A DNA stretch of 64,000 nucleotides from CAXXOK01 sp963663285 (GTDB lineage Bacteria; Bacillota; Clostridia; Christensenellales; Aristaeellaceae). Positions 8,432-17,253 of the stretch are shown piece by piece. Both the position numbers and the translations under genes were made by a program. The notes under the pieces were generated by a model. That model was not told the origin of the DNA. It was given only the letters and a program-made list of their open reading frames with translations, and ran no database searches. Where the stretch lies: assembly GCA_963663285.2 (NCBI GenBank), contig CAXXNI010000002.1, positions 1,612,001 to 1,676,000 on the forward strand. The letters run 5' to 3'. The first letter of the stretch is position 1, and every line of letters starts with the position of its first letter.

Positions 8432-8459
8432 GTACAGGAGGGCAAATGCCCTCCTGTAC
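8432..8459 (+). repeat. perfect 12-bp hairpin without U-tract after the methyltransferase gene
   Basis: GTACAGGAGGGC and GCCCTCCTGTAC pair perfectly around AAAT, 14 bases after the stop codon. No T-run follows on either strand, so it looks like an RNA 3'-end stabiliser or factor-dependent terminator rather than a standard intrinsic terminator. Confidence 0.6.
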
Positions 8460-8602
8460 CAAGATTGTGTATCCACCCGTAAAAAATTGTTCGTACAACT
8501 ATGCGATTCATGCGCCCAAACAGGTAGCAATCAAAGCTCTGCCGTGCTATACTGGTAGCCGAAGTCTATCGGACAATTGTGATTTAAGTGAGGAGAACGG
8601 CT

Positions 8603-9948
8603 ATGAAAACCTTCGCGGAAATGACCCTTGAGGAGCTGGTTCAGCCCGGGCATGCCGCCTGCACTTGTGGGCGCACCCATAGCGTTGGGTTACAATACAT
8701 CAAAATCGGCCGTGACGCGGTACGCCATTTACCCGATGCGTTAGCCGCGCTGCGCTGCCATAAGCCCTTTATTGTTTGCGACCATAACACCTATCACGCC
8801 GCCGCAACGCGCGTACAAACGGTACTGGATGCCGCCGGGATCGCCCATACACTTTTCCAGTTTGAGCAAGAGCGCGTAGAGCCGGATGAATACGCTGTCG
8901 GCAGCCTTTGTATGGCGTTTGATCCCACATGCGACGTAGTGCTTGCCGTAGGGTCCGGTGTAATCAACGATTGCTGCAAAGTGCTGGCAAAAGCCATGCG
9001 GCTGCCTTCCGCAGTAGTCGCAACCGCCCCGTCCATGGACGGCTATGCTTCCAACTCCTCCTCGATGATTCAGAACCGCGTAAAGGTATCGCTGTATAAC
9101 GCTTGTCCCGCCGCCATCATTGCCGATACCATGATTATGAAGGATGCGCCGGAAAGAATGCTGCAAGCCGGGCTTGGCGATATGCTGGCCAAGTACGTCG
9201 CACTATGCGAATGGCGCATCTCCCGCATCGTTACCGGGGAATACTATTGCGAGCAAGTTGCGGAGCTGATGCGCAGTTCTTTACGAAAAATCATCTCCGT
9301 TGCCCCGCGGCTGATGGAGCGCGATCCGGAAGTCATCGGCACAGTGACCGAAGGCCTTGTGCTTTCCGGCGTGGCCATGGCTTTTGCGCAGATTTCGCGC
9401 CCCGCATCCGGACTGGAGCACTATTTTTCCCACCTGTGGAGATGTTTGCGCTGGATCGCGGACTGCCGCCGGAACTGCACGGTATACAGGTAGGCGTCGG
9501 CACATTGATTTGTCTGCATATTTACGACCGGCTGCGCACCCTTACCCCAAGCCGTGAGCAAGCAGAGCAAGCTATGAAGGATTTCAGCCCCGCTACGTGG
9601 GAGCAGAATGTGCGCCGCGTTTTCGGTGGTGCTGCCCAAACGCTGATTGACAGTGAAAACAACCTGTGGCATAAAAATGATCCCGGCAAACACCAGCAGC
9701 GGCTTACAAAAATTCTCGTCCACTGGGAAGACCTCAAACAGATTATGGCCGATGAACTTCCGGATGCGCAAAGCATTCAAACGCTCATGGCGGGACTGCA
9801 TATGCCGATCCATCCAGCCGAAATCGGCGAGGATGAGCAGGATACGCGCGACGCGTTCTTATGCTCCCGCGATATCCGCGATAAATACCTGACCAGTTCC
9901 CTGCTATGGGACTTGGGGTTGCTTGCCGATTTCCCTTTGGTGCTTTAA
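8603..9948 (+). pseudogene. araM: sn-glycerol-1-phosphate dehydrogenase (AraM/EgsA family), frameshifted
   Basis: Two overlapping frames together give a near full-length (about 448-residue) AraM/EgsA protein, which reduces dihydroxyacetone phosphate to sn-glycerol 1-phosphate with NAD(P)H. Frame 1 holds VGSGVINDCCK (nucleotide binding), TAPSMDGYAS, GLGDMLAKY and LEHYFSHLW. Frame 2 continues with EMFALDRGLPPELHGIQVGVG. The Asp and two His in GLGD, LEHYFSH and ELHG are the family's metal ligands. The break is at about 9439, where TGG-GAG-ATG of the family lacks one G (TGGAGATG). The N-terminal frame stops at 9493, so the second half, including one metal ligand, would be lost. Start ATG follows GAGGAGAACGGCT. 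Confidence 0.88.
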
Positions 9949-10106
9949 TCCGGTCTGGACTTGAATCGCGAAACAGTGAATATCGGTACGTAATACCGAA
10001 CCGGCATAAAACACAATTCTGCCTATTTCATTTCAACGAAGCTGTTAGCATTTGTACGCACCGCTTGCAAAGCGCTGCATCGTAAGCAGTAAAATGATTG
10101 GAAATT

Positions 10107-10142
10107 AAAAACCGTGGCAACCATAATTGCCACGGTTTTTTT
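10107..10142 (+). terminator. bidirectional intrinsic terminator between araM and uxaC
   Basis: A perfect 14-bp stem (10107-10120 with 10127-10140, core ACCGTGGCAA) flanked by A and T runs serves the two convergent genes. Confidence 0.9.
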
Positions 10143-10155
10143 GTATGCGTTACCT

Positions 10156-11566
10156 TTATGCAGGGAAAGCGAAGTACTGTTTGGCATTCTCAAAGCAAAC
10201 GCCGCGCACAATACTCGAAAGCGTATCCCAATCGTCCGGGAAACGGCCGTCTTCCACCCATTCGCCAAGTAACCGGCAAAGAATGCGGCGGAAATACTCA
10301 TGCCGCGGATAGCTTAAAAAGCTGCGGCTATCGGTGAGCATGCCGACAAATCCAGCCAGATAGCCAAGATTAGCCAGACTGGTCAATTGATCGACCATTC
10401 CCTCGAAATGATCGTTAAACCACCAGGCAGAACCGTGTTGAATCTTGCTGACAGCCTCGTCATTCTGGAAGCAGCCACAAATGGTATCGATCGCGGCGTT
10501 ATCCTGTGGGTTCAAACTGTATAAAACCGTCTTTGGCAGCGTGCCCGCACTTTCCATTGCGCCCATCAGCGCAGCCAGCTGTGCCGACGGCGTATAGGTA
10601 TCGATGCAATCATAGCCCGTATCCGGCCCCAGTCGATCGAACATAGTTTGGTTATTATCGCGGTGGCAGCCATAATGCAGCTGCATGGTCCAACCCATCC
10701 GCTTATATTCTCCGGCAACAAACAGGATGAATGCGGTTTTAAATTTCAATTCATCCGTGCCGCTTACTTCTTCCCTACCCAGGCGTGCGGCAAAAATACG
10801 CTCAACTTCCGCTTCATCCGCGGGTACATACATCGCATAGTTCAGCGCATGGTCGCTCAAACGGCAGCGATGTTGGTGAAAATACTCCATGCGCTTTTTC
10901 AACGCGGTTTTTAACGCTGCATAAGGAGTCCGATGGTAACGCCACTGACTTCGCTTAACTTTTCAAGATAGTCAAAGAATGTTGCCTTTTCCAGATTCAT
11001 CGCTTTATCAGGCCGCCACGCAGGCAGAACGGATACGGAGAATGAATCATCCTGCGCCAGTTTTTGGTGCCACTCTAAGGAATCAATCGGGTCGTCCGTC
11101 GTGCAGATAGTATCCACATTGCTTTGCAAAATCAATCCGCGAACGCTGAATCCATCCTGCTGCAATTTTTCATTCACAAGGTTCCACACAGTTTCCGCCG
11201 TATTGGCGTTCAGCACCCCATGATAGCCGAAAAAGCGCTGCAGCTCCAGATGGCTCCAGTGGTACAGCGGGTTACCAACGGCTTTGCCGAGTACTTCCGC
11301 CCACTTTTGAAACTTCTCCCTATCGCTTGCGTCCCCGGTAATGTACTTTTCCGATACACCTGCAACAGCGCATCAAACGCCATTTGTAGTGGTCTCCACC
11401 CAGCCATACCTGCGTAATATTTTCATACCGCCGGTCCTCAAAAATCTCACTGAGGGTTGATATGGCAATGGTAATCCATAATCGGGCATGCTGCCGCTGC
11501 ATCATGATACAGTTTTTGTGCCGTTTTCGTGGAAAGCAAAAAGTTTTCATCCATAAATGCCTGCAT
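10156..11566 (-). pseudogene. uxaC: uronate (glucuronate) isomerase UxaC with three frameshifts
   Basis: UxaC converts D-glucuronate to D-fructuronate and D-galacturonate to D-tagaturonate. Pieces in different frames join into one full-length (about 470-codon) protein: an N-terminal MDYHCHINPQ metal site; a segment with EIFEDRRYENITQVWLGG; then EKYITGD, YHWSHLELQRFFGYHG and the middle; and a C-terminal segment with LHYGCHRDNN and DSRSFLSYPRHEYFRRILC. Breaks lie near 11449 (one extra base, giving CAG-TGA), near 11364 (one extra base in TGTTGCA) and near 10925-10931 (net minus one). As written only about 40 N-terminal residues would be made. Start ATG 11566 follows AAGGAG at 8 bases. Confidence 0.88.
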
Positions 11567-11675
11567 ATCATACGCTCCTTTGCCCTATACCGCAACACAG
11601 CGATGCCAGCCCGCAGGCGCATCACACATACGTTGCCAGTTGACGTGTAAAATACTTACATATCCCATCACATCT

Positions 11676-11703
11676 ATTATACCGCTGTTTTCACGAATTT
11701 CAA
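11676..11703 (-). promoter_or_regulatory. sigma-A promoter of uxaC
   Basis: Minus-strand TTGAAA (11698-11703) and TATAAT (11676-11681), 16-bp spacer, about 110 bp upstream of the uxaC start. It is divergent from the uxaA promoter across a 300-bp shared control region. Confidence 0.65.
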
Positions 11704-11756
11704 CACCAATTCGGGCTATTTTCACTTGTTTTTTCTGTTTTGAGTACAATTCATAG

Positions 11757-11786
11757 TTGACGTAGGCTTTTACATGCTGATAGGAT
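11757..11786 (+). promoter_or_regulatory. probable promoter of uxaA
   Basis: TTGACG (11757-11762) and TAGGAT (11781-11786) with an 18-bp spacer, 82 bp upstream of the uxaA ATG. Confidence 0.5.
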
Positions 11787-11867
11787 AGCAGTAACCGGAT
11801 GTAACTATTTACACTAAACATACGGCGCAGACAGATTTCGCTGCCGCCACCTGATCGGAGGTTCAAT

Positions 11868-13352
11868 ATGAAAAAGGCCATACAAATCCATACCGATGAT
11901 TCCGTCGCCGTCGCCCTTTCGGCACTGCCGCAGGGCGAAACCGTTGCGCTGGACAGCGGCTCCGTCCACATTACAAAACGACATTCCCGCGGGCCATAAA
12001 TTTGCCCTGCACGATATTGCGGAAGGCGAGCCGGTCATTAAGTACGGTCAGCCCATTGGGAAAGCAACCCGGGCAATCTCGACTGGAGAGCACGTACACA
12101 TCCACAATTTAAAAACGTTGCTTTCCGGCGAATTGGAATATGCTTACCAGCCAACAGCCACGGCACTGCCCCACACCGCAAAACGCACATTTCAAGGTTA
12201 CACCGCCGTAAAAACGGAAAAGTCGGGGTACGCAACGAACTGTGGATTTTACCTACCGTAGGTTGCGTGAACGATGTTGCCGCGGCGCTGGAAAAACGCG
12301 CACAACGGCTACTAGGCGGCGCGGTAGAAAGCGTGCATGCCTTTCCCCACCCCTATGGCTGTTCCCAAATGGGAGACGATCAGGAAAATACCCGTATCAT
12401 TCTGGCAGATTTAGCCAACCACCCCAACGCAGGCGGCGTGTTGGTGCTGGGGCTTGGATGTGAAAACAGCGGTGTTGAAGAAATACGTAAACGCATGAGC
12501 AATTATGATGAAAACCGTGTGCGTTTTCTGGTTTCACAGGATGTGCCGGACGAGTTGGAGGCCGGAATGAACCTGCTAAGCGAACTTGCTCAGCAGATGC
12601 AAAATGATCAGCGTACACAGGCAGACGCCTCCGAGTTGATTATCGGCATGAAGTGCGGCGGTTCCGACGGATTTTCCGGCCTTACCGCTAACCCTGTCAT
12701 CGGCCGGTTTTCCGATTTGCTGGTCAGCATGGGCGGTAGTACAATTCTCACCGAAGTACCTGAAATGTTTGGTGCGGAAACGCTGCTTATGGCTCGTTGC
12801 GAAAATGAAAACGTGTTTACGGATACCGTACATCTGATTAATGACTTTAAACACTATTACGAAGAGAACCATCAAACTATTTACGAGAATCCCTCTCCCG
12901 GCAATAAAGCGGGTGGCATATCCACTCTGGAAGACAAAGCACTGGGCTGTACACAAAAGAGCGGGCAAGCACCCGTATCCGCTGTATTACCCTATGGCGG
13001 GCTGGTAACACAAAAAGGGCTAAACCTGCTCAGCGCGCCAGGCAACGACCTGGTCGCCACTACCGCGCTGGCAGCCGCAGGAGCACAGATTGTACTGTTT
13101 TCTACCGGGCGTGGAACGCCGTTCGGCGGTCCTGTGCCTACGTTGAAAATCGCCAGCAACACACCGCTAGCACAGAAAAAGAAAAGCTGGATCGATTTTA
13201 ACGCAGGTGAATTATTAGAAGATCAGACGTTAGATAGTATGGGACATAAACTAATGGATTTAGTTCTGACTACGGCAAACGGCAAGCTAGCAAGGAATGA
13301 AGAAAACGGCTATCAAGGCATCGCAATTTTTAAAACAGGGGTTACTTTATAA
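11868..13352 (+). pseudogene. uxaA: altronate dehydratase UxaA with two frameshifts
   Basis: UxaA dehydrates D-altronate to 2-keto-3-deoxygluconate. The gene starts with a good site (CGGAGGTTCAAT-ATG) and an N-terminal SAF domain. After about 36 codons an extra A in an AAAA run (11975-11978) shifts the frame; DIPAGHKFALHDI continues in the next frame. A missing G near 12215 (AAAACGGAAAAG) shifts it again, after which VRNELWILPTVGCVND and the rest are intact to the end (HPYGCSQMGDDQENT, GMKCGGSDGFSG, GRGTPFGGPVPT). Repaired, the protein would be about 495 residues, the normal UxaA length. The catalytic part from 12267 onward is a clean frame, so the damage is local. Confidence 0.9.
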
Positions 13353-13432
13353 CCGCTTTGCGTTGATGCTTCTCCAATCCTTCCCGTTTTCAACAACACG
13401 CAGACAAAATCCACTTCATATTATCCCACAAC

Positions 13433-13466
13433 AAGCCGCCCGTTGTTTTTCAGCGGGCGGCTTTGG
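13433..13466 (+). terminator. terminator-like hairpin after uxaA
   Basis: AAGCCGCCCG (13433-13442) pairs with CGGGCGGCTT (13454-13463) around an 11-base loop and is followed by only three T. A weak intrinsic terminator for uxaA. Confidence 0.6.
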
Positions 13467-13684
13467 ATTGAGAGCAGCTCATCAAGCATCTACTTTTGAT
13501 AGTAAGCCGTACAATGACCACGGAGCATTACGGAAGAAGTAAACAATTCTTAATCCTTCGACTGAATTAAATGCACCTTTCAAAATCTTATCATTAATCA
13601 GTTGGTAAGCGAATTCCGCTCTATATCAGGCATGAAGTTCACTTTAAAAATACTCTCCGTTCATAAATCTCAAAAGAATATATC
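13467..13684. other. intergenic stretch without recognisable gene
   Basis: About 220 AT-richer bases between two terminators; no ORF with a ribosome binding site, no strong promoter and no repeat seen. Confidence 0.5.
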
Positions 13685-13721
13685 AAAAGCGCCCCGTTTT
13701 GCCAGCAGCAAACCGGGGCGC
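13685..13721 (-). terminator. intrinsic terminator of the ugpC/msmK-type gene
   Basis: GCGCCCCG pairs with CGGGGCGC (13689-13696 with 13714-13721), extended by TTTGC/GCAAA after one mismatch. On the minus strand it is followed by TTTTGATA. It lies 16 bases after the stop codon. Confidence 0.85.
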
Positions 13722-13736
13722 ATGATAAACTAATGA

Positions 13737-14858
13737 TTACCGGGTCAGCAGGGTCTTCTCGGTCTCTTTGTCGAAGAAGTGCAGGTGGTTCACGTCGAAC
13801 GCAACCTGGATCGACTGACCGGCGCGGCTGGTGGTACGCGGATTTACGCGGGCGATGATGTTCTCATCCTTGCCGCTGGTTCTGAGGTACAGATAGGTCT
13901 CAGAGCCCATCAACTCGGTAACTTCAACTTCGCAGTTGATAACCGCGGAAGAAGCAGCCTGCACGAACACGTCTTCGTCGTGGATGTTCTCCGGGCGAAT
14001 GCCCATGATGACCTCTTTGCCAATGTAGCTCTCGTCCGCAAACTTCGCCAGCTTGCTGGGCGGAATCACAATTTTGTTATCGCCGAACTTTGCAACAACA
14101 TCCTTGTCTTCTTTTTCCAGCATCACATCGAAGAAGTTCATCTGCGGGCTGCCGATGAAGCCGGCTACAAACAGGTTGGTGGGATAGTCATACAGGTTCT
14201 GCGGGCTATCCACCTGCTGTACAAGACCATCCTTCATAACCACGATGCGGGTACCCATCGTCATGGCTTCAGTCTGGTCATGCGTAACATAGATGAAGGT
14301 AGTCTGCAAGCGCTTATGCAGCTTGGTGATTTCGGTACGCATCGCAACACGCAGCTTGGCATCCAAGTTGGACAGCGGTTCGTCCATCAGGAAGACCTTC
14401 GGCTCACGTACGATAGCACGGCCCAGAGCAACGCGCTGGCGCTGGCCGCCGGACAAAGCCTTGGGCTTACGGTTGAGCAGGTGGTAGATATCCAAAATCT
14501 TGGCATTCTCTTCCACGCGGGTCTTGATCTCCGCCTTGGGGACTTTGCGCAGTCTCAGACCAAAGGCCATATTGTCAAATACGGTCATGTGCGGATACAG
14601 CGCGTAGTTCTGGAACACCATCGCGATATCGCGGTCTTTCGGCGCCACATCGTTTACCAGACGATCGCCAATGTACAGCTCGCCGCTGGAGATTTCTTCC
14701 AAACCAGCGACCATACGCAGCGTGGTGGATTTACCACAGCCGGAAGGGCCAACCAGTACGATGAACTCTTTGTCCTCGATGTCGAGATTAAAGTCGCTTA
14801 CAGCCGTTACATTTCCGGCATACACTTTGTAAATATGGTTGAGGGATACACTTGCCAT
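13737..14858 (-). CDS. ugpC: sugar ABC transporter ATPase, UgpC/MsmK type
   Basis: Protein of 373 residues with Walker A GPSGCGKST, Q-loop MVFQNYALYPHM, signature LSGGQRQR, Walker B VFLMDEP and H-loop THDQTEAM, then a C-terminal TOBE/regulatory domain (about 240-373). This is the MalK/MsmK/UgpC class that powers carbohydrate importers. ATG 14858 was chosen because GAGGAGG precedes it by 11 bases; an in-frame ATG at 14876 lies inside that site's region. No permease or solute-binding gene is nearby, which fits the shared 'one ATPase for many importers' arrangement known for MsmK. It is divergent from pgmB. Confidence 0.93.
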   Translation of the reverse strand: MASVSLNHIYKVYAGNVTAVSDFNLDIEDKEFIVLVGPSGCGKSTTLRMVAGLEEISSGELYIGDRLVNDVAPKDRDIAMVFQNYALYPHMTVFDNMAFGLRLRKVPKAEIKTRVEENAKILDIYHLLNRKPKALSGGQRQRVALGRAIVREPKVFLMDEPLSNLDAKLRVAMRTEITKLHKRLQTTFIYVTHDQTEAMTMGTRIVVMKDGLVQQVDSPQNLYDYPTNLFVAGFIGSPQMNFFDVMLEKEDKDVVAKFGDNKIVIPPSKLAKFADESYIGKEVIMGIRPENIHDEDVFVQAASSAVINCEVEVTELMGSETYLYLRTSGKDENIIARVNPRTTSRAGQSIQVAFDVNHLHFFDKETEKTLLTR

Positions 14859-14921
14859 ATGAAGAATCCTCCTCATTTTCTCGGCCAGCCGTATTACAGC
14901 GAAACCGTTTGTCTTGTGTAT

Positions 14922-14950
14922 ATTATAACTTCATTACTGCCTGTTTGCAA
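14922..14950 (-). promoter_or_regulatory. sigma-A promoter of the msmK/ugpC-type gene
   Basis: Minus-strand TTGCAA (14945-14950) and TATAAT (14922-14927) separated by 17 bp. Confidence 0.7.
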
Positions 14951-15092
14951 ATAGAACAAATAACCAAAGTTTGTATATTTCATTTGTACACGATGTACAC
15001 GTTGGACAAGATCATACCAAATCATTCATAGCAATTGTCCAATACTCCCCATTTCATAACTTTGCAGGGGTGATTTTCCAGCGCTTGCGTGC

Positions 15093-15118
15093 TATAATCA
15101 AAAAGGCGTTTTTACGCC
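15093..15118 (+). promoter_or_regulatory. -10 element and leader hairpin of pgmB
   Basis: TATAAT (15093-15098) has no good -35 box, so an activator may be needed. It is followed by a small hairpin GGCGT-TTTT-ACGCC (15105-15118) directly before the AAAGGAAGG ribosome binding site. Position would allow an effect on translation, but this is inference. Confidence 0.4.
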
Positions 15119-15136
15119 AAAGGAAGGATGAAAAAT

Positions 15137-15778
15137 ATGATCAGCGGCGTAATTTTCGATTTGGACGGCGTAATCGTTTCCACTGACGATTGTCATTACC
15201 GCGCATGGAAACAGATGGCCGATGAAGAGAAAATCCCCTTCGACCGTACCGTGAATGAGCGTCTGCGCGGCGTAAGCCGGATGGACAGCCTTGCCATCAT
15301 ATTGGAAAAAGCGGAAAAAACCTATACCGAAGAACAGAAACAAGCGCTTGCAACACGCAAGAATAACTACTATAAAGAGCTGATCGGTTCGCTGACCCCC
15401 GCGGATATTCTGCCCGGCACCTTGGACACACTCGCATTGCTTAAATCTCGCGGCATAAAAATAGCCATTGGTTCCTCCAGCCGCAATACACCGTTAATCC
15501 TTAAGCAAATCGGTCTGGATAATGCGTTTGACGCTGTTGCCGATGGTAACCAGATTACCCGCAGCAAACCGGATCCCGAGGTGTTCCTGCTGGCAGCAAA
15601 GCTGCTTTCGCTAAGCCCTGCCGTTTGTCTCGTAGTTGAAGATGCGGATGCGGGCATTGAAGCAGCGATTGCAGGCGGCATGCGCGCCTTGAGCGTCGGA
15701 TCCGCCGCTGAGAACAAACAGGCTGCGTTTCAAGCCCAAAACCTTGCGCAAGTCGATTGGAATCAAATACTTGCTTGA
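15137..15778 (+). CDS. pgmB: beta-phosphoglucomutase, HAD family
   Basis: Protein of 213 residues that interconverts beta-glucose 1-phosphate and glucose 6-phosphate, usually downstream of maltose, trehalose or kojibiose phosphorylases. HAD motif I FDLDGVIVSTD has the nucleophile and acid/base aspartates; HYRAWK and GVSRMDSL are typical of the beta-PGM cap; GSSSRN is motif II, KPDPEVF motif III and VVEDADAGIEAA motif IV. ATG 15137 was preferred to 15128 because AAGGAAGG abuts the earlier ATG. It is followed after 30 bases by tldD, so pgmB-tldD-pmbA may be one transcript. No sugar phosphorylase gene is in the window. Confidence 0.92.
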   Translation: MISGVIFDLDGVIVSTDDCHYRAWKQMADEEKIPFDRTVNERLRGVSRMDSLAIILEKAEKTYTEEQKQALATRKNNYYKELIGSLTPADILPGTLDTLALLKSRGIKIAIGSSSRNTPLILKQIGLDNAFDAVADGNQITRSKPDPEVFLLAAKLLSLSPAVCLVVEDADAGIEAAIAGGMRALSVGSAAENKQAAFQAQNLAQVDWNQILA

Positions 15779-15808
15779 CCCTACGCCCGTATACAGGAGG
15801 AAAAACGT

Positions 15809-17194
15809 ATGAAAGACATACTCAGAAACGTATTGGACGAGGCTTTGTCCACCGGCGGTGACTTTGCCGAAGTCTTCATGGAAGACAACCGTACCCACTC
15901 GCTGCAAATGCTGGGCGGACATGTGGAGCTGATTAACTCTAACCGCGCGCATGGCGCAGGCATCCGCGTTTTCGATGGATTAAACGCCATCTATACCTAT
16001 ACTAACAGCACCGACAAAGAAGGGCTGTTGCGCTGTGCAGCACAAGCCGCTTCCGCCGTGAAAGCACAAAAAGCCAACCGCATCAGTGCCGCTCAACTGG
16101 TTACGCCATCCCTCCCTGCGCCCGCCGCCATTGAGCAGTTGCCTTCGCAAACCGAGACAAAAAGAAAATTGGCTTATCTGCACGCGGCCAACGCCGCTGC
16201 GCGTGCCGTTAGCCCGCAGATTGAGCAAGTCAGCTGCACGCTTTCCGATAGCGAGCAGGATGTGACCATCTGCAACAGCGAAGGGGTGTATGTGGAAGAT
16301 ACGCGCGTTCGCACCCGCATCTCCTGCGTAGCCATTGCCAGCGACGGCAAGGAAAAGCAGCAGGGGCACGAAGGCCCGGGTGCACTGATGGGATACGAAC
16401 TGTTTACCCATCGTGTCGATCCCGCTAAAATCGGCCGCAGTGCGGCGGAAACCGCCCAACTGATGCTCAGCGCGCCGGTTTGCCCGGCCGGGATTATGCC
16501 GGTCGTAATTGATAACGGTTTTGGCGGCGTGATTTTCCACGAAGCCTGCGGCCATAGTCTGGAGGCGACCAGCGTCGCCTTCGGCATGAGCGAATTTTGC
16601 GACAAGCTGGGCCAAAAAATCGCCGCCGACTGCGTAACTGCCATTGACGACGGTACGATACCCGGCGAATGGGGCAGCCTGCGCGTGGATGACGAAGGGA
16701 TGCCGACTACCCGGCTGGTGCTGATTGAGAACGGTATTTTGAAAAACTATATGATTGACAAACTCGGCGGAAAGCGTATGGGCATGGCACCCACAGGCAA
16801 CAGCCGCCGCCAGAGCTATAAAAACGCGCCTACATCGCGCATGCGCAATACCTATATTGCCGCCGGGAACGACGACGAAGCGGAAATCATCGCTACGATG
16901 GGCAATGGTCTGTATGCCAAAAAGTTAGGCGGCGGGTCGGTCGATCCCGCTACGGGCAACTTCAATTTTGCCGTGTCGGAAGGCTATCTGGTTAAAGACG
17001 GTAAAATCGTTTCTCCCGTGCGCGGCGCATCGTTGATTGGTAAAGGTAAGGATATTCTGATGCAAATTGACCGCGTGGGCCGCAATATGCAAATGGCACA
17101 GGGGATGTGCGGCAGCATCAGCGGTATGGTTCCGGTAAACGTTGGCCAGCCGATGATTCGTGTCAAGCAGATGACGGTCGGCGGACGCGCGTAA
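15809..17194 (+). CDS. tldD: metalloprotease TldD
   Basis: Protein of 461 residues, the active subunit of the TldD/TldE peptidase, which trims peptides such as modified microcin precursors and degrades unfolded segments. The zinc motif HEACGH (HExxxH) is at about 246-251 within GGVIFHEACGHSLEA. C-terminal RRQSYKNAPTSRMRNTYI and GGGSVDPATGNFNF match the family. RBS CAGGAGG precedes the ATG. The partner gene pmbA follows after about 60 bp, as expected for an obligate heterodimer. Confidence 0.95.
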   Translation: MKDILRNVLDEALSTGGDFAEVFMEDNRTHSLQMLGGHVELINSNRAHGAGIRVFDGLNAIYTYTNSTDKEGLLRCAAQAASAVKAQKANRISAAQLVTPSLPAPAAIEQLPSQTETKRKLAYLHAANAAARAVSPQIEQVSCTLSDSEQDVTICNSEGVYVEDTRVRTRISCVAIASDGKEKQQGHEGPGALMGYELFTHRVDPAKIGRSAAETAQLMLSAPVCPAGIMPVVIDNGFGGVIFHEACGHSLEATSVAFGMSEFCDKLGQKIAADCVTAIDDGTIPGEWGSLRVDDEGMPTTRLVLIENGILKNYMIDKLGGKRMGMAPTGNSRRQSYKNAPTSRMRNTYIAAGNDDEAEIIATMGNGLYAKKLGGGSVDPATGNFNFAVSEGYLVKDGKIVSPVRGASLIGKGKDILMQIDRVGRNMQMAQGMCGSISGMVPVNVGQPMIRVKQMTVGGRA

Positions 17195-17253
17195 ATACAG
17201 CGATCCCCTACTACCCGGCACAGCAGGCTGTGTGCCGGAAAGGAGTAAATATA

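Noticed and set aside
9430..9445. Programmed frameshifting in araM
   Set aside because: There is no slippery heptamer or downstream stem at the break, and the neighbouring uxaC and uxaA are also broken, so decay or assembly error is more likely.
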